From Metallyticus violacea (lineage: Eukaryota > Arthropoda > Insecta > Mantodea > Metallyticidae): DNA of 64,000 nucleotides. Position numbers and translations under genes: made by a program. Within the stretch, counting starts at the first letter, position 1; every line of letters starts with the position of its first letter. The notes under the pieces were generated by a model that saw only the letters and a list, made by a program, of their open reading frames with translations, searched no databases and was not told the origin of the DNA. The stretch lies in NCBI GenBank assembly GCA_030762175.1, contig CM060846.1, positions 239,372,012-239,436,011 on the forward strand, written 5' to 3'. Of this stretch, positions 47,905-60,692 are shown piece by piece.

Positions 47905-48099
47905 CTGTTTCTTTCTTCTATCCACTGAGAAGTTATCAGGGAAAATACTGTCCTCTCTACTCTTGGCACGGCAGCCCAATGCGGGCTTGCCCAGCCGCAG
48001 CGATCGCTGCGTCCTTTTCCTTGCCACGTCGTTGCCAATCAGTTTGCCGACACCCCTCCGGTCCCCTATCACGGATCTTTCGAGATCGAACTCTACTCT
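47905..48099 (-). other. Candidate 195-nt coding exon, GC-rich, basic product
   Basis: On the minus strand a pyrimidine-rich acceptor (TTTCTGTTTTGTTGAG) precedes 48099 and a donor, AAACAG|GTTAGC, follows 47905. Between them one frame is open for exactly 65 codons (phase 0 at both ends). The product is strongly basic, with several dibasic sites (DRR, ARKR, RRKK) and one Cys. No ATG lies in this frame, so it could only be an internal exon. The block is CpG-containing and holds the perfect 16-bp palindrome CGCAGCGATCGCTGCG. Its position inside a candidate transposon argues it may be transposon cargo or captured host sequence. No family recognised. Confidence 0.3.
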
Positions 48100-48599
48100 C
48101 TCAACAAAACAGAAATAAACAGCAAGCACAATAATCCACAGTTTGTACGCAGGAACGTTCAATACGCAAATGGGCGTCTAGCTAACGGAGAGTGAAGAGA
48201 CGCCAAGTGGAAATGACGGAAATATTGGCCAGAAACTAGAGAGTAGTGTTGACTATCGCATACATTCATAGATGATTAGCCACGCACTGTATCATCTCGA
48301 AAACTGTACCGCGCCTTTCGATTAAAATACAAAAAAAACAAACAAACAAAACATTGTAGGGAATGTTCACGTGCTGTGACAAAAAGGAGCATTCCTGGTA
48401 CTTTCTTGGCGGAAATTTTAAATTGGCAGAAATTGACTTCAAATCTTGTAAAATTGCGGGATTTTGTCTTTTCGGTCCGAACTTTTTCGTTCATCAATAA
48501 ATCGCGGACAAATCTTAAAATCCATGCTGTGTGGCAACCCTAGGCACGCCGTGGATTCCAGCTCAGTTACTGAGAAATTAAATGAGTTAACTCTAAATG

Positions 48600-48600
<1 letters not shown>

Positions 48601-48639
<39 letters not shown>
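48601..48639. repeat. (ATA)13 microsatellite
   Basis: Thirteen uninterrupted ATA units. Confidence 0.95.
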
Positions 48640-48881
48640 GAGTGGGAGAAAAGCATATCTCTACTCCTTTCTTTTCTTTTCTATTTTGTTTTGCCTTCCA
48701 CATATTTTTCATTTTCTTTTACATTTTTTATGTACTTTCTTTGTTTTCCAATTTTGTTCTTTCGGGGTGGAGGCAGAAGGCGACTTTCAAACTTGTTTAT
48801 CCTTATTGTAGTTCATTTTATTTTGTTTTCAAAGAAATCGTAGATATGATGGCAAGAATGCAGGTGATGGAACAATAAGCA

Positions 48882-49117
48882 CCACGGGCGGCCGAGGTCG
48901 TTAAGGCGCGGACTCGTGAGCGAGAGGTCTGCGGTTCGATTCCCTTCAGGGCGCTCTCCCTCATAAATGGCAAATGCCGAGAAGGTACTCCAAATTTAAG
49001 CCTGGAACACTACTTTCCTTAAAAAAAAGCGCATCCTTTTCCAGTTTATCATTTCATCTCATTTATCATCAGTGTGTCTGCCACCAGTGATATCTCAGTA
49101 GTTAAAATACATGTTAA
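48882..49117 (+). mobile_element. SINE family A with internal deletion
   Basis: Head ACCACGGGCGGCCGAGGTCG with box A intact; box B is GGTTCGATTCCC. About 40 bp of body between GGGCGCTCTCCCTCA and the AAATGCCGAGAAGGTA block is missing. The tail reads CAGTAGTTAAAATACATGTT. No convincing TSD. Confidence 0.85.
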
Positions 49118-49399
49118 AAAGAAGTACAATGTGTTGATTTTCAATATGTACATTGGCGTTCATTAATGTAATGTAATATAATGTTTTATTGAGTTCTAAG
49201 TAGATTAAACAATTAAGGAAGCCTACAACTTGTGACCCTGGTCATTACTGCCATAGCACTTCCCAACAAACCAATTAACCCCAAAAGCAAAAGAACAGAT
49301 AAAAAAATTGTTATTAAATATATAACTAAATATTATGTTTTATAATTATAATATGCTAGTACTACCACGTTTTCATTTATCTCATTTCTGCCTCTCTTT
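49118..49399. other. AT-rich spacer
   Basis: No feature recognised between the SINE and the LINE relic. Confidence 0.4.
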
Positions 49400-50320
49400 T
49401 TATTTATTTATTTGTTTTGCTCATGGCCAGACCCATTTTCTTTTAATTTGAAACAAAACCACCTAATCTGGTCAACATTTTAAAAATGTTTCTAAATGGT
49501 ATTACTTTTCTTATTCTGAGGCATTTTTCTTTAATAGGCTTCTTTCTCCATGCAATATTTCCTGGATATTCAAACAATATATGGATTGCTTTTTCGGTTC
49601 CCTAACAAATGGGACATATACCATATTCACAATTATTTCTGAATACTGTCAGTTTCCAACAACTTAGTCCGAGCCAAGCCACCACACCCCCTCTCTTTCC
49701 TTTTTGATGCACTCCTCAATATAACTTTCTCTTCCAAAATTGATATTAATTTCCTTATAGAAAATAGGTGAGATTTTCTTCATTATTACATCCTGTATAT
49801 TCTATCTATCCATATCTTTATCTGATTTGCTTCCAAAATCCCTTTCTTAGGCATTCTCTTTTCATCCATACATCACCCGTCCCGTTCTTTTCCAATGGTT
49901 ATTTTTTTCATAAAACGATCTGTTAAATCATTGTGCAGCCTTTTCTTATTTATGTGTGTTATTGACTCCTAGTATTAGGTGATATTTTCTGTCACTGAAT
50001 TTGTTTGATCGAATTTGTTTCACTTTCAGGCGTTTTATGTCCATTCTTCTTGAGATTATATCATGATAATTTCTTTTTCTTTCTTTGTGTATAACTGTCG
50101 TATAAACGTCTCATTTTACAGGGTATATTTTTTGTCTGATGCAACTGACCATGTCTGCAGTCATTTTGTCCTATTAATTTCATTCTAATAGCTACTTCTG
50201 TAGAATACCAGAATACAGTGTTACTCACATGTAGTATTTCATGAAATCCAGAGCTGCTAGTTTTGTCTGTTAAGTTCCTGCTAGAAATATGGTCAGTTTT
50301 ATTCAATTACGTGACCACTT
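49400..50320 (-). pseudogene. Non-LTR retrotransposon ORF2 relic, 3' end
   Basis: On the minus strand, reading from 50306 down, there is a frame with HEILHVSNTVFWYSTEVAIR, which looks like the post-RT segment of a LINE. Near 49700 REGVWWLGS is followed, after frame changes, by CEYGICPIC and KAIHILFECPGNIAWRE. The CxxC...IHILFEC signature is the ORF2 C-terminal zinc knuckle. The 3' end has an AAATAAATAAATA-type tail (plus-strand 49396-49414), consistent with a LINE inserted in minus orientation. Stops throughout; catalytic RT motifs not seen. Confidence 0.6.
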
Positions 50321-53300
50321 GTCAGCTCTAGCAAGACCAATAGCTGACTGAACCAAAGACCAAAGTTGTTTTATTTTGAAGATGAAGTTGTTTCAGCTAA
50401 CAAAGTTCATGCCTTAACCCTTTAACACCTTACGTATTCGTACGATCACGGGTTATCGTTTTCTATTTAGCTTCCTTACAATAAATTGTGCAATTCCGGT
50501 GATCTATGTTGACTGTTTGTATCAGTTAAAGAATGTTATGGTAAACTTGTCCACTCATATTATTGCACTTCTGTATACAATGAATTGTCTGGCACAGCTT
50601 TTAGTTCCTGCATGTGTTGTAGCAGCCGAAAGATGATGGTGCGTTTCAAGTCTCCATTTTGTTTATTATTATTATTTTGATTGTGCAATTTACCCGTCTA
50701 ACACACTTAGATTTGATTAGTGTTCCTTTTACTATAAAAGAAAACTCTAGATTACTGCATATATTATGCTTATCCCCAACTGAAAAAACCGTAATCATAT
50801 GAACACACTAGGCAATATATGCAATATTCTTTGTACTATGAAAGATATCTACAAATTACTGCATATGTTATGTCTATCCCCATCTGAAACAAATTGTGAC
50901 CATATGAACACGCTAGGTGCTTATACATGCAATGTATTCCTTGTACAATGAAAGATATCTATAGATTATTGCATATGTTATGTCAGATGGGGATCTGAAA
51001 CAAAGCGCGATCATATAAACACGCTAGGTGCTTATATATGCAATGTATTCCTTGTACAATGAAAGATATCTATAGATTATTGCATGTATTGCGCCTATAC
51101 CCATCTGAAACAGTGTTATATAAACACGCTAGGCACTTGTATATGCAATGTATTCTTTGTACTATGAAAGAAATCTATAGATTTACTGCATATATTATGC
51201 TTATCCCCATCTGAAAAAAGCGTGATCATATAAACACGCTATGCACCTATATATGCAATATTCTTTGCACTATGAAAGAAATCTATAAATTACTGCATAT
51301 GTTATGTCTATCCGCATCTGAAACAAAGTGTGATTATATGAACACGCTAGGTGCTTGTATATGCAATGTATTCCTTGTACAATGAAAGATATCTATAGAT
51401 TATTGCATATATTGCGCCTATCCCTATCTGTAACATAACGTGATCTATGAACACTCTAGGCGCTTGTATATGCAATGTATTCATTGAACTATGAAAGAAA
51501 TCTATAGATTACTTCATATGTTATGCCTATCCCCATCTGAGACATAGCGTGATCAAATGAACACGGTAGGCGCTTGTATATGCAATGTATTCTTAGGACT
51601 ATGAAAGAAATCTATAGATTACAGCATATATTGCGCCTATACCCATCTGAAACAGCGTGATCATATGAACACGCTAGGCGCTTGTATATGCAATGTACTC
51701 TTTGTATTAGGAAAGAAATCTATAGATTACTTCATATGTTATGCTTATCCCCATCTGAAAAAAACGTGATCATATAAACACGCTAGGCACCTATGCAATA
51801 TTCTTTGCACTAAGAAAGGTATCTATAGATTACTGCATATCTTATACTTATCCCTATCTGAAAAAAGCGTGATCATATAAACACGCTAGGCACCTATGCA
51901 ATATTCTTTGCACTAAGAAAGGTATCTATAGATTACTGCATATATTGCTCCTATCCCCATCTGAAACAAAGCGTGATCATATGAACACACTAGGCAATAT
52001 ATGCAATATTCTTTGTACTATGAAAGATATCTACAAATTACTGCATATGTTATGTCTATCCGCATCTGAAACAAATTGTGACCATATGAACACGCTAGGT
52101 GCTTATACATGCAATGTATTCCTTGTACAATGAAAGATATCTATAGATTATTGCATATATTATGTCTATCCCCATCTGAAACAAAGCGTGATCATATGAA
52201 CACGGTAGGCGCTTGTATATGCAATGTATTCCTTCTACAATGAAAGATATCTATAGATTACAGCATATATTATGTCTATCCCCATCTGAAACAAAGCGCG
52301 ATCATATGAACACGCTAGGTGCTTATATATGCAATGTATTGCTTGTACAATGAAAGATATCTATAGATTACTGCATGTATTATGTCTATTCCCATCTGAA
52401 ACAAAGCGCGATCATATGAACACGCTAGGTGCTTATATATGCAATTTATTCCTTGTACAATGAAAAATATCTATAGATTATTGCATATATTATGTCTATC
52501 CCCATCTGAAACAAAGCGCGATCATATGAACACGCTAGGTGCTTATATATGCAATGTATTCCTTGTACAATGAAAAATATCTATAGATTACTGTATATAT
52601 TGCGCCTATACCCATCTGAAACAGTGTTATATAAACACGCTAAGCACTTGTATATGCAATGTATTCTTTGTACTATGAAAGAAATCTATAGATTTACTGC
52701 ATATATTATGCTTATCCCCATCTGAAAAAAGCGTGATCATATAAACACGCTATGCACCTATATATGCAACATTCTTTGCACTATGAAAGAAATCTATAAA
52801 TTACTGCATATGTTATGTCTATCCGCATCTGAAACAAAGTGTGATTATATGAACACGCTGGGTGCTTGTATATGCAATGTATTCCTTGCACAATGAAAGA
52901 TATCTATAGATTATTGCATATATTGCGCCTATCCCTATCTGTAACATAACGTGATCTATGAACACGCTAGGCGCTTGTATATGCAGTGTATTCTTTGTAC
53001 TATGAAAGATATCTATAGATTACTGCATATGTTATGTCTATCCGCATCTGAAACAAATTGTGACCATATGAACACGCTAGGTGCTTATACATGCAATGTA
53101 TTCCTTCTACAATGAAAGATATCTATAGATTATTGCATATATTATGTCTATCCCCATCTGAAACAAAGCGTGATCATATGAACACGCTAGGTGCTTATAT
53201 ATGCAATGTATTGTTTGAACTATGAAAGAAATCTATAGATTACTTCATATGTTATGCCTATCCCCATCTGAGACATAGCGTGATCATATGAACACGGTAG

Positions 53301-55140
53301 GCGCTTGTATATGCAATGTATTCCTTGTACAATGAAAGATATCTATAGATTACAGCATATATTATGTCTATCCCCATCTGAAACAAAGCGCGATCATATG
53401 AACACGTTAGGTGCTTATATATGCAATGTATTCCTTGTACAATGAAAGATATCTATAGATTACTGCATGTATTATGTCTATCCCCATCTGAAACATAGCG
53501 CGATCATATGAACACGCTAGGTGCTTATATATGCAATGTATTCCTTGTACAATGAAAGATATCTATAGATTATTGCATATATTATGTCTATCCCCATCTG
53601 AAACAAAGCGCGATCATATGAACACGCTAGGTGCTTATATATGCAATGTATTCCTTGTACAATGAAAACTATCTATAGATTACTGCATGTATTGCGCCTA
53701 TACCCATCTGAAACAGTGTTATATAAACACGCTAGGCACTTGTATATGCAATGTATTCGTTGTACTATGAAAGAAATCTATAGATTTACTGCATATATTA
53801 TGCTTATCCCCATCTGAAAAAAACGTGATCATATAAACACGCTATGCACCTATATATGCAATATTCTTTGCACTATGAAAGATATCTATAGATTACTGCA
53901 TGTATTATGTCTATCCCCATCTGAAACATAGCGCGATCATATGAACACGCTAGGTGCTTATATATGCAATGTATTCCTTGTACAATGAAAGATATCTATA
54001 GATTATTGCATATATTATGTCTATCCCCATCTGAAACAAAGCGCGATCATATGAACACGCTAGGTGCTTATATATGCAATGTATTGTTTGAACTATGAAA
54101 GAAATCTATAGATTACTTCATATGTTATGCCTATCCTCATCTGAGACATAGCGTGATCATTAGAACACGGTAGGCGCTTGTATATGCAATGTATTCCTTG
54201 TACAATGAACGATATCTATAGATTACAGCATATATTATGTCTATCCCCATCTGAAACAAAGCGCGATCATATGAACACGCTAGGTGCTTATATATGCAAT
54301 GTATTCCTTGTACAATGAAAGATATCTATAGATTACTGCATGTATTATGTCTATCCCCATCTGAAACAAAGCGCGATCATATGAACACGCTAGGTGCTTA
54401 TATATGCAATGTATTGTTTGAACTATGAAAGAAATCTATAGATTACTTCATATGTTATGCCTATCCCCATCTGAGACATAGCGTGATCATATGAACACGG
54501 TAGGCGCTTGTATATGCAATGTATTCCTTGTACAATGAAAGATATCTATAGATTACAGCATATATTATGTCTAACCCCATCTGAAACAAAGCGCGATCAT
54601 ATGAACACGTTAGGTGCTTATATATGCAATGTATTCCTTGTACAATGAAAGATATCTATAGATTACTGCATGTATTATGTCTATCCCCATCTGAAACAAA
54701 GCGCGATCATATGAACACGCTAGGTGCTTATATATGCAATGTATTCCTTGTACAATGAAAGATATCTATAGATTATTGCATATATTATGTCTATCCCCAT
54801 CTGAAACAAAGCGCGATCATATGAACACGCTAGGTGCTTATATATGCAATGTATTCCTTGTACAATGAAAACTATCTAGAGATTACTGCATGTATTGCGC
54901 CTATACCCATCTGAAACAGTGTTATATAAACACGCTAGGCACTTGTATATGCAATGTATTCGTTGTACTATGAAAGAAATCTATAGATTTACTGCATATA
55001 TTATGCTTATCCCCATCTGAAAAAAACGTGATCATATAAACACGCTATGCACCTATATATGCAATATTCTTTGCACTATGAAAGAAATCTATAGAATGCT
55101 TCATATGTTATGCCTATCCTCATCTGAGACATAGCGTGAT

Positions 55141-56640
55141 CATTAGAACACGGTAGGCGCTTGTATATGCAATGTATTCCTTGTACAATGAACGATATCT
55201 ATAGATTACAGCATATATTATGTCTATCCCCATCTGAAACAAAGCGCGATCATATGAACACGCTAGGTGCTTATATATGCAATGTATTCCTTGTACAATG
55301 AAAGATATCTATAGATTACTGCATGTATTATGTCTATCCCCATCTGAAACAAAGCGCGATCATATGAACACGCTAGGTGCTTATATATGCAATGTATTCC
55401 TTGTACAATGAAAGATATCTATAGATTATTGCATATATTATGTCTATCCCCATCTGAAACAAAGCGCGATCATATGAACACGCTAGGTGCTTATATATGC
55501 AATGTATTCCTTGTACAATGAAAGATATCTATAGATTACTGCATGTATTATGTCTATCCCCATCTGAAACAAAGCGCGATCATATGAACACACTAGGTGC
55601 TTATATATGCAATGTATTCCTTGTACAATGAAAGATATCTATAGATTATTGCATATATTATGTCTATCCCCATCTGAAACAAAGCGCGATCATATGAACA
55701 CACTAGGTGCTTATATATGCAATGTATTCCTTGTACAATGAAAGATATCTATAGATTATTGCATATATTATGTCTATCCCCATCTGAAACAAAGCGCGAT
55801 CATATGAACACGCTAGGTGCTTATATATGCAATGTATTCCTTGTACAATGAAAACTATCTATAGATTACTGCATGTATTGCGCCTATACCCATCTGAAAC
55901 AGTGTTATATAAACACGCTAGGCACTTGTATATGCAATGTATTCTTTGTATTATGAAAGAAATCTATAGATTTACTGCATATATTATGCTTATCCCCATC
56001 TGAAAAAAGCGTGATCATATAAACACGCTATGCACCCATATATGCAATATTCTTTGCACTATGAAAGAAATCTATAAATTACTGCATATGTTATGTCTAT
56101 CCGCATCTGAAACAAAGTGTGATTATATGAACACGGTAGGTGCTTGTATATGCAATGTATTCCTTGGGCAATGAAAGATATCTATAGATTATTGCATATA
56201 TTGCGCCTATCCCTATCTGTAACATAACGTGATCTTTGAACACGCTAGGCGCTTGTATATGCAGTGTATTCTTTGTACTATGAAAGATATCTATAGATTA
56301 CTGTATATGTTATGTCTATCCGCATCTGAAACAAATTGTGACTATATGAACACGCTAGGTGCTTATATATGCAATGTATTCCTTGTACAATGAAACATAT
56401 CTATAGATTATTGCATATATTATGTCTATCTCCATCTGAAACAAAGCGTGATCATATGAACACGCTAGGTGCTTTTATATGCAATGTATTCTTTGAACTA
56501 TGAAAGAAATCTATAGAATACTTCATATGTTATGCCTATCCCCTTCTGAGACATAGCGTGATCATATGAACACGGTAGGCGCTTGTATATGCAATGTATT
56601 CCTTGTACAATGAAAGATATCTATAGATTACAGCATATAT
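55141..56640. repeat. Higher-order block Y, first copy
   Basis: Shares rare variants in the same order with 58315-59704, including CATTAGAACACGG, CCTTGGGCAATG (56162 against 59226), GCTTTTATATGC and CCCCTTCTGAG. The offset is 3064 bp over most of its length (28 monomers) and 3174 bp at the start, showing a one-monomer indel. Confidence 0.85.
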
Positions 56641-58314
56641 TATGTCTATCCCTCTCTGTAACATAACGTGATCTATGAACACGCTAGGCGCTTGTATATG
56701 CAGTGTATTCTTTGTACTATGAAAGATATCTATAGATTACTGCATATGTTATGTCTATCCGCATCTGAAACAAATTGTGACCATATGAACACGCTAGGTG
56801 CTTATACATGCAATGTATTCCTTCTACAATGAAAGATATCTATAGATTATTGCATATATTATGTCTATCCCCATCTGAAACAAAGCGTGATCATATGAAC
56901 ACGCTAGGTGCTTATATATGCAATGTATTGTTTGAACTATGAAAGAAATCTATAGATTACTTCACATGTTATGCCTATCCCCATCTGAGACATAGCGTGA
57001 TCATATGAACACGGTAGGCGCTTGTATATGCAATGTATTCCTTGTACAATGAAAGATATCTATAGATTACAGCATATATTATGTCTATCCCCATCTGAAA
57101 CAAAGCGCGATCATATGAACACGTTAGGTGCTTATATATGCAATGTATTCCTTGTACAATGAAAGATATCTATAGATTACTGCATGTATTATGTCTATCC
57201 CCATCTGAAACATAGCGCGATCATATGAACACGCTAGGTGCTTATATATGCAATGTATTCCTTGTACAATGAAAGATATCTATAGATTATTGCATATATT
57301 ATGTCTATCCCCATCTGAAACAAAGCGCGATCATATGAACACGCTAGGTGCTTATATATGCAATGTATTGTTTGAACTATGAAAGAAATCTATAGATTAC
57401 TTCATATGTTATGCCTATCCCCATCTGAGACATAGCGTGATCATATGAACACGGTAGGCGCTTGTATATGCAATGTATTCCTTGTACAATGAAAGATATC
57501 TATAGATTACAGCATATATTATGTCTATCCCCATCTGAAACAAAGCGCGATCATATGAACACGTTAGGTGCTTATATATGCAATGTATTCCTTGTACAAT
57601 GAAAGATATCTATAGATTACTGCATGTATTATGTCTATCCCCATCTGAAACAAAGCGCGATCATATGGACACGCTAGGTGCTTATATATGGAATGTATTC
57701 CTTGTACAATGAAAGATATCTATAGATTATTGCATATATTATGTCTATCCCCATCTGAAACAAAGCGCGATCATATGAACACGCTAGGTGCTTATATATG
57801 CAATGTATTCCTTATACAATGAAAACTATCTAGAGATTACTGCATGTATTGCGCCTATACCCATCTGAAACAGTGTTATATAAACACGCTAGGCACTTGT
57901 ATATGCAATGTATTCGTTGTACTATGAAAGAAATCTATAGATTTACTGCATATATTATGCTTATCCCCATCTGAAAAAAACGTGATCATATAAACACGCT
58001 ATGCACCTATATATGCAATATTCTTTGCACTATGAAAGAAATCTATAAATTGCCGCATATGTTATGTCTATCCGCATCTGAGACATAGCGTGATCATTAG
58101 AACACGGTAGGTGCTTGTATATGCAATGTATTCCTTGTACAATGAAAGGTATCTATAGATTACAGCATATATTATGTCTATCCCCATCTGAAACAAAGCG
58201 CGATCATATGAACACGCTAGGTGCTTATATATGCAATGTATTGTTTGAACTATGAAAGAAATCTATAGATTACTTCATATGTTATGCCTATCCTCATCTG
58301 AGACATAGCGTGAT

Positions 58315-59704
58315 CATTAGAACACGGTAGGCGCTTGTATATGCAATGTATTCCTTGTACAATGAACGATATCTATAGATTACAGCATATATTATGTCTA
58401 TCCCCATCTGAAACAAAGCGCGATCATATGAACACGCTAGGTGCTTATATATGCAATGTATTCCTTGTACAATGAAAGATATCTATAGATTATTGCATAT
58501 ATTATGTCTATCCCCATCTGAAACAAAGCGCGATCATATGAACACGCTAGGTGCTTATATATGCAATGTATTCCTTGTACAATGAAAGATATCTATAGAT
58601 TACTGCATGTATTATGTCTATCCCCATCTGAAACAAAGCGCGATCATATGAACACACTAGGTGCTTATATATGCAATGTATTCCTTGTACAATGAAAGAT
58701 ATCTATAGATTATTGCATATATTATGTCTATCCCCATCTGAAACAAAGCGCGATCATATGAACACACTAGGTGCTTATATATGCAATGTATTCCTTGTAC
58801 AATGAAAGATATCTATAGATTATTGCATATATTATGTCTATCCCCATCTGAAACAAAGCGCGATCATATGAACACGCTAGGTGCTTATATATGCAATGTA
58901 TTCCTTGTACAATGAAAACTATCTATAGATTACTGCATGTATTGCGCCTATACCCATCTGAAACAGTGTTATATAAACACGCTAGGCACTTGTATATGCA
59001 ATGTATTCTTTGTATTATGAAAGAAATCTATAGATTTACTGGATATATTATGCTTATCCCCATCTGAAAAAAGCGTGATCATATAAACACGCTATGCACC
59101 CATATATGCAATATTCTTTGCACTATGAAAGAAATCTATAAATTACTGCATATGTTATGTCTATCCGCATCTGAAACAAAGTGTGATTATATGAACACGG
59201 TAGGTGCTTGTATATGCAATGTATTCCTTGGGCAATGAAAGATATCTATAGATTATTGCATATATTGCGCCTATCCCTATCTGTAACATAACGTGATCTA
59301 TGAACACGCTAGGCGCTTGTATATGCAGTGTATTCTTTGTACTATGAAAGATATCTATAGATTACTCTATATGTTATGTCTATCCGCATCTGAAACAAAT
59401 TGTGACTATATGAACACGCTAGGTGCTTATATATGCAATGTATTCCTTGTACAATGAAAGATATCTATAGATTATTGCATATATTATGTCTATCCCCATC
59501 TGAAACAAAGCGTGATCATATGAACACGCTAGGTGCTTTTATATGCAATGTATTCTTTGAACTATGAAAGAAATCTATAGAATACTTCATATGTTATGCC
59601 TATCCCCTTCTGAGACATAGCGTGATCATATGAACACGGTAGGCGCTTATATATGCAATGTATTCCTTGTACAATGAAAGATATCTATAGATTACAGCAT
59701 ATAT
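58315..59704. repeat. Higher-order block Y, second copy
   Basis: Second copy of the block at 55141-56640, lacking one monomer before position 58963. Confidence 0.85.
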
Positions 59705-60692
59705 TATGTCTATCCCCATCTGAAACAAAGCGCGATCATATGAACACGCTAGGTGCTTATATATGCAATGTATTCCTTGTACAATGAAAGATATCTATAG
59801 ATTACAGCATGTATTATGTCTATCCCCATCTGAAACAAAGCGCGATCATATGAACACGCTAGGTGCTTATATATGCAATGTATTCCTTGTACAATGAAAA
59901 ATATCTATAGATTACTGCATGTATTGCGCCTATACCCATCTGAAACAGTGTTATATAAACACGCTAGGCACTTGTATATGCAATGTATTCGTTGTACTAT
60001 GAAAGAAATCTATAGATTTACTGCATATATTATGCTTATCCCCATCTGAAATAAGCGTGATCATATAAACACGCTATGCACCTATATATGCAATATTCTT
60101 TGCACTATGAAAGAAATCTATAAATTACTGCATATGTTATGTCTATCCGCATCTGAAACAAAGTGTGATTATATGAACACATTAGGTGCTTGTATATGCA
60201 ATGTATTCCTTGTACAATGAAAGATATCTATAGATTATTGCATATATTGCGCCTATCCCTATCTGTAACATAACGTGATCTATGAACACGCTAGGCGCTT
60301 GTATATGCAGTGTATTCTTTGTACTATGAAAGATATCTATAGATTATTTCATATGTTATGTCTATTCACATCTGAAACTGGGTGATCATATGAATATGCT
60401 AGGCGCTTGTATATGCAACGCATTCTTTGTACTATGAAAGAAATCTATGGATTACAGCATATATTATGCCTATCCCCATCTGAGACATAGCGTGAACATA
60501 TTAATACGCTAGGCGCTTGAATATGCAATAGTGTATTTTCGCGTTTATGATATGTTATACGTTGTTCAAAAGGAATGATTATTTTCATGATACAACTTTT
60601 TCATTATTTAGAAGATTATAGCTGCTTTATACAGAATATTACATTATTGTGCATGTTTTAAGCGGGATATAAAACTTCAGGAATCTGATTAA

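Larger units (their letters stand above)
47577..48546. mobile_element. Candidate DNA transposon with perfect 15-bp terminal inverted repeats
   Basis: TGCCTAGGGTTGCCA at 47577-47591 is the exact reverse complement of 48532-48546. The ~970 bp between includes a GC-rich block (about 47950-48165) and one arm of the larger inverted repeat. A GGGTTGCCA terminus recalls several arthropod DNA elements, but I cannot name the superfamily. No transposase is recognisable and no target duplication outside the repeats was confirmed. Confidence 0.5.
50722..60535. repeat. Satellite DNA array, ~109-110 bp monomer, about 90 copies, with higher-order structure
   Basis: Head-to-tail monomers fill 9.8 kb. Typical monomers are 110 bp and contain, in order, TATGTCTATCCCCATCTGAA, CGATCATATGAACACGCTAG, GTGCTTATATATGCAATGTA, TTCCTTGTACAATGAAAGAT and ATCTATAGATTA. 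Two short palindromes recur in almost every unit: TCATATGA and ATCTATAGAT. The outer monomers (50.72-51.95 kb and 60.34-60.53 kb) are more diverged and some near 51.78-51.93 kb are shortened. Central ones are near identical, as expected of unequal crossing-over and homogenisation. Distinct monomer subtypes recur in fixed order. Such arrays are common in centromeric or heterochromatic DNA, but location here is unknown. Open frames inside are artefacts. Confidence 0.97.

Noticed and set aside
47896..48162. Neuropeptide precursor (hydrophobic start followed by dibasic sites)
   Set aside because: The frame has no ATG (it opens at TTG after a TAG), the hydrophobic part coincides with a polypyrimidine acceptor, and no known peptide motif is present. 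Kept only as a candidate internal exon.
51945..52133. 62-residue open frame inside the satellite
   Set aside because: It repeats with the satellite monomer and does not recur as an open frame in most units.
50722..60535. CRISPR-like array
   Set aside because: There are no unique spacers; the whole ~110-bp unit is repeated and the context is eukaryotic.
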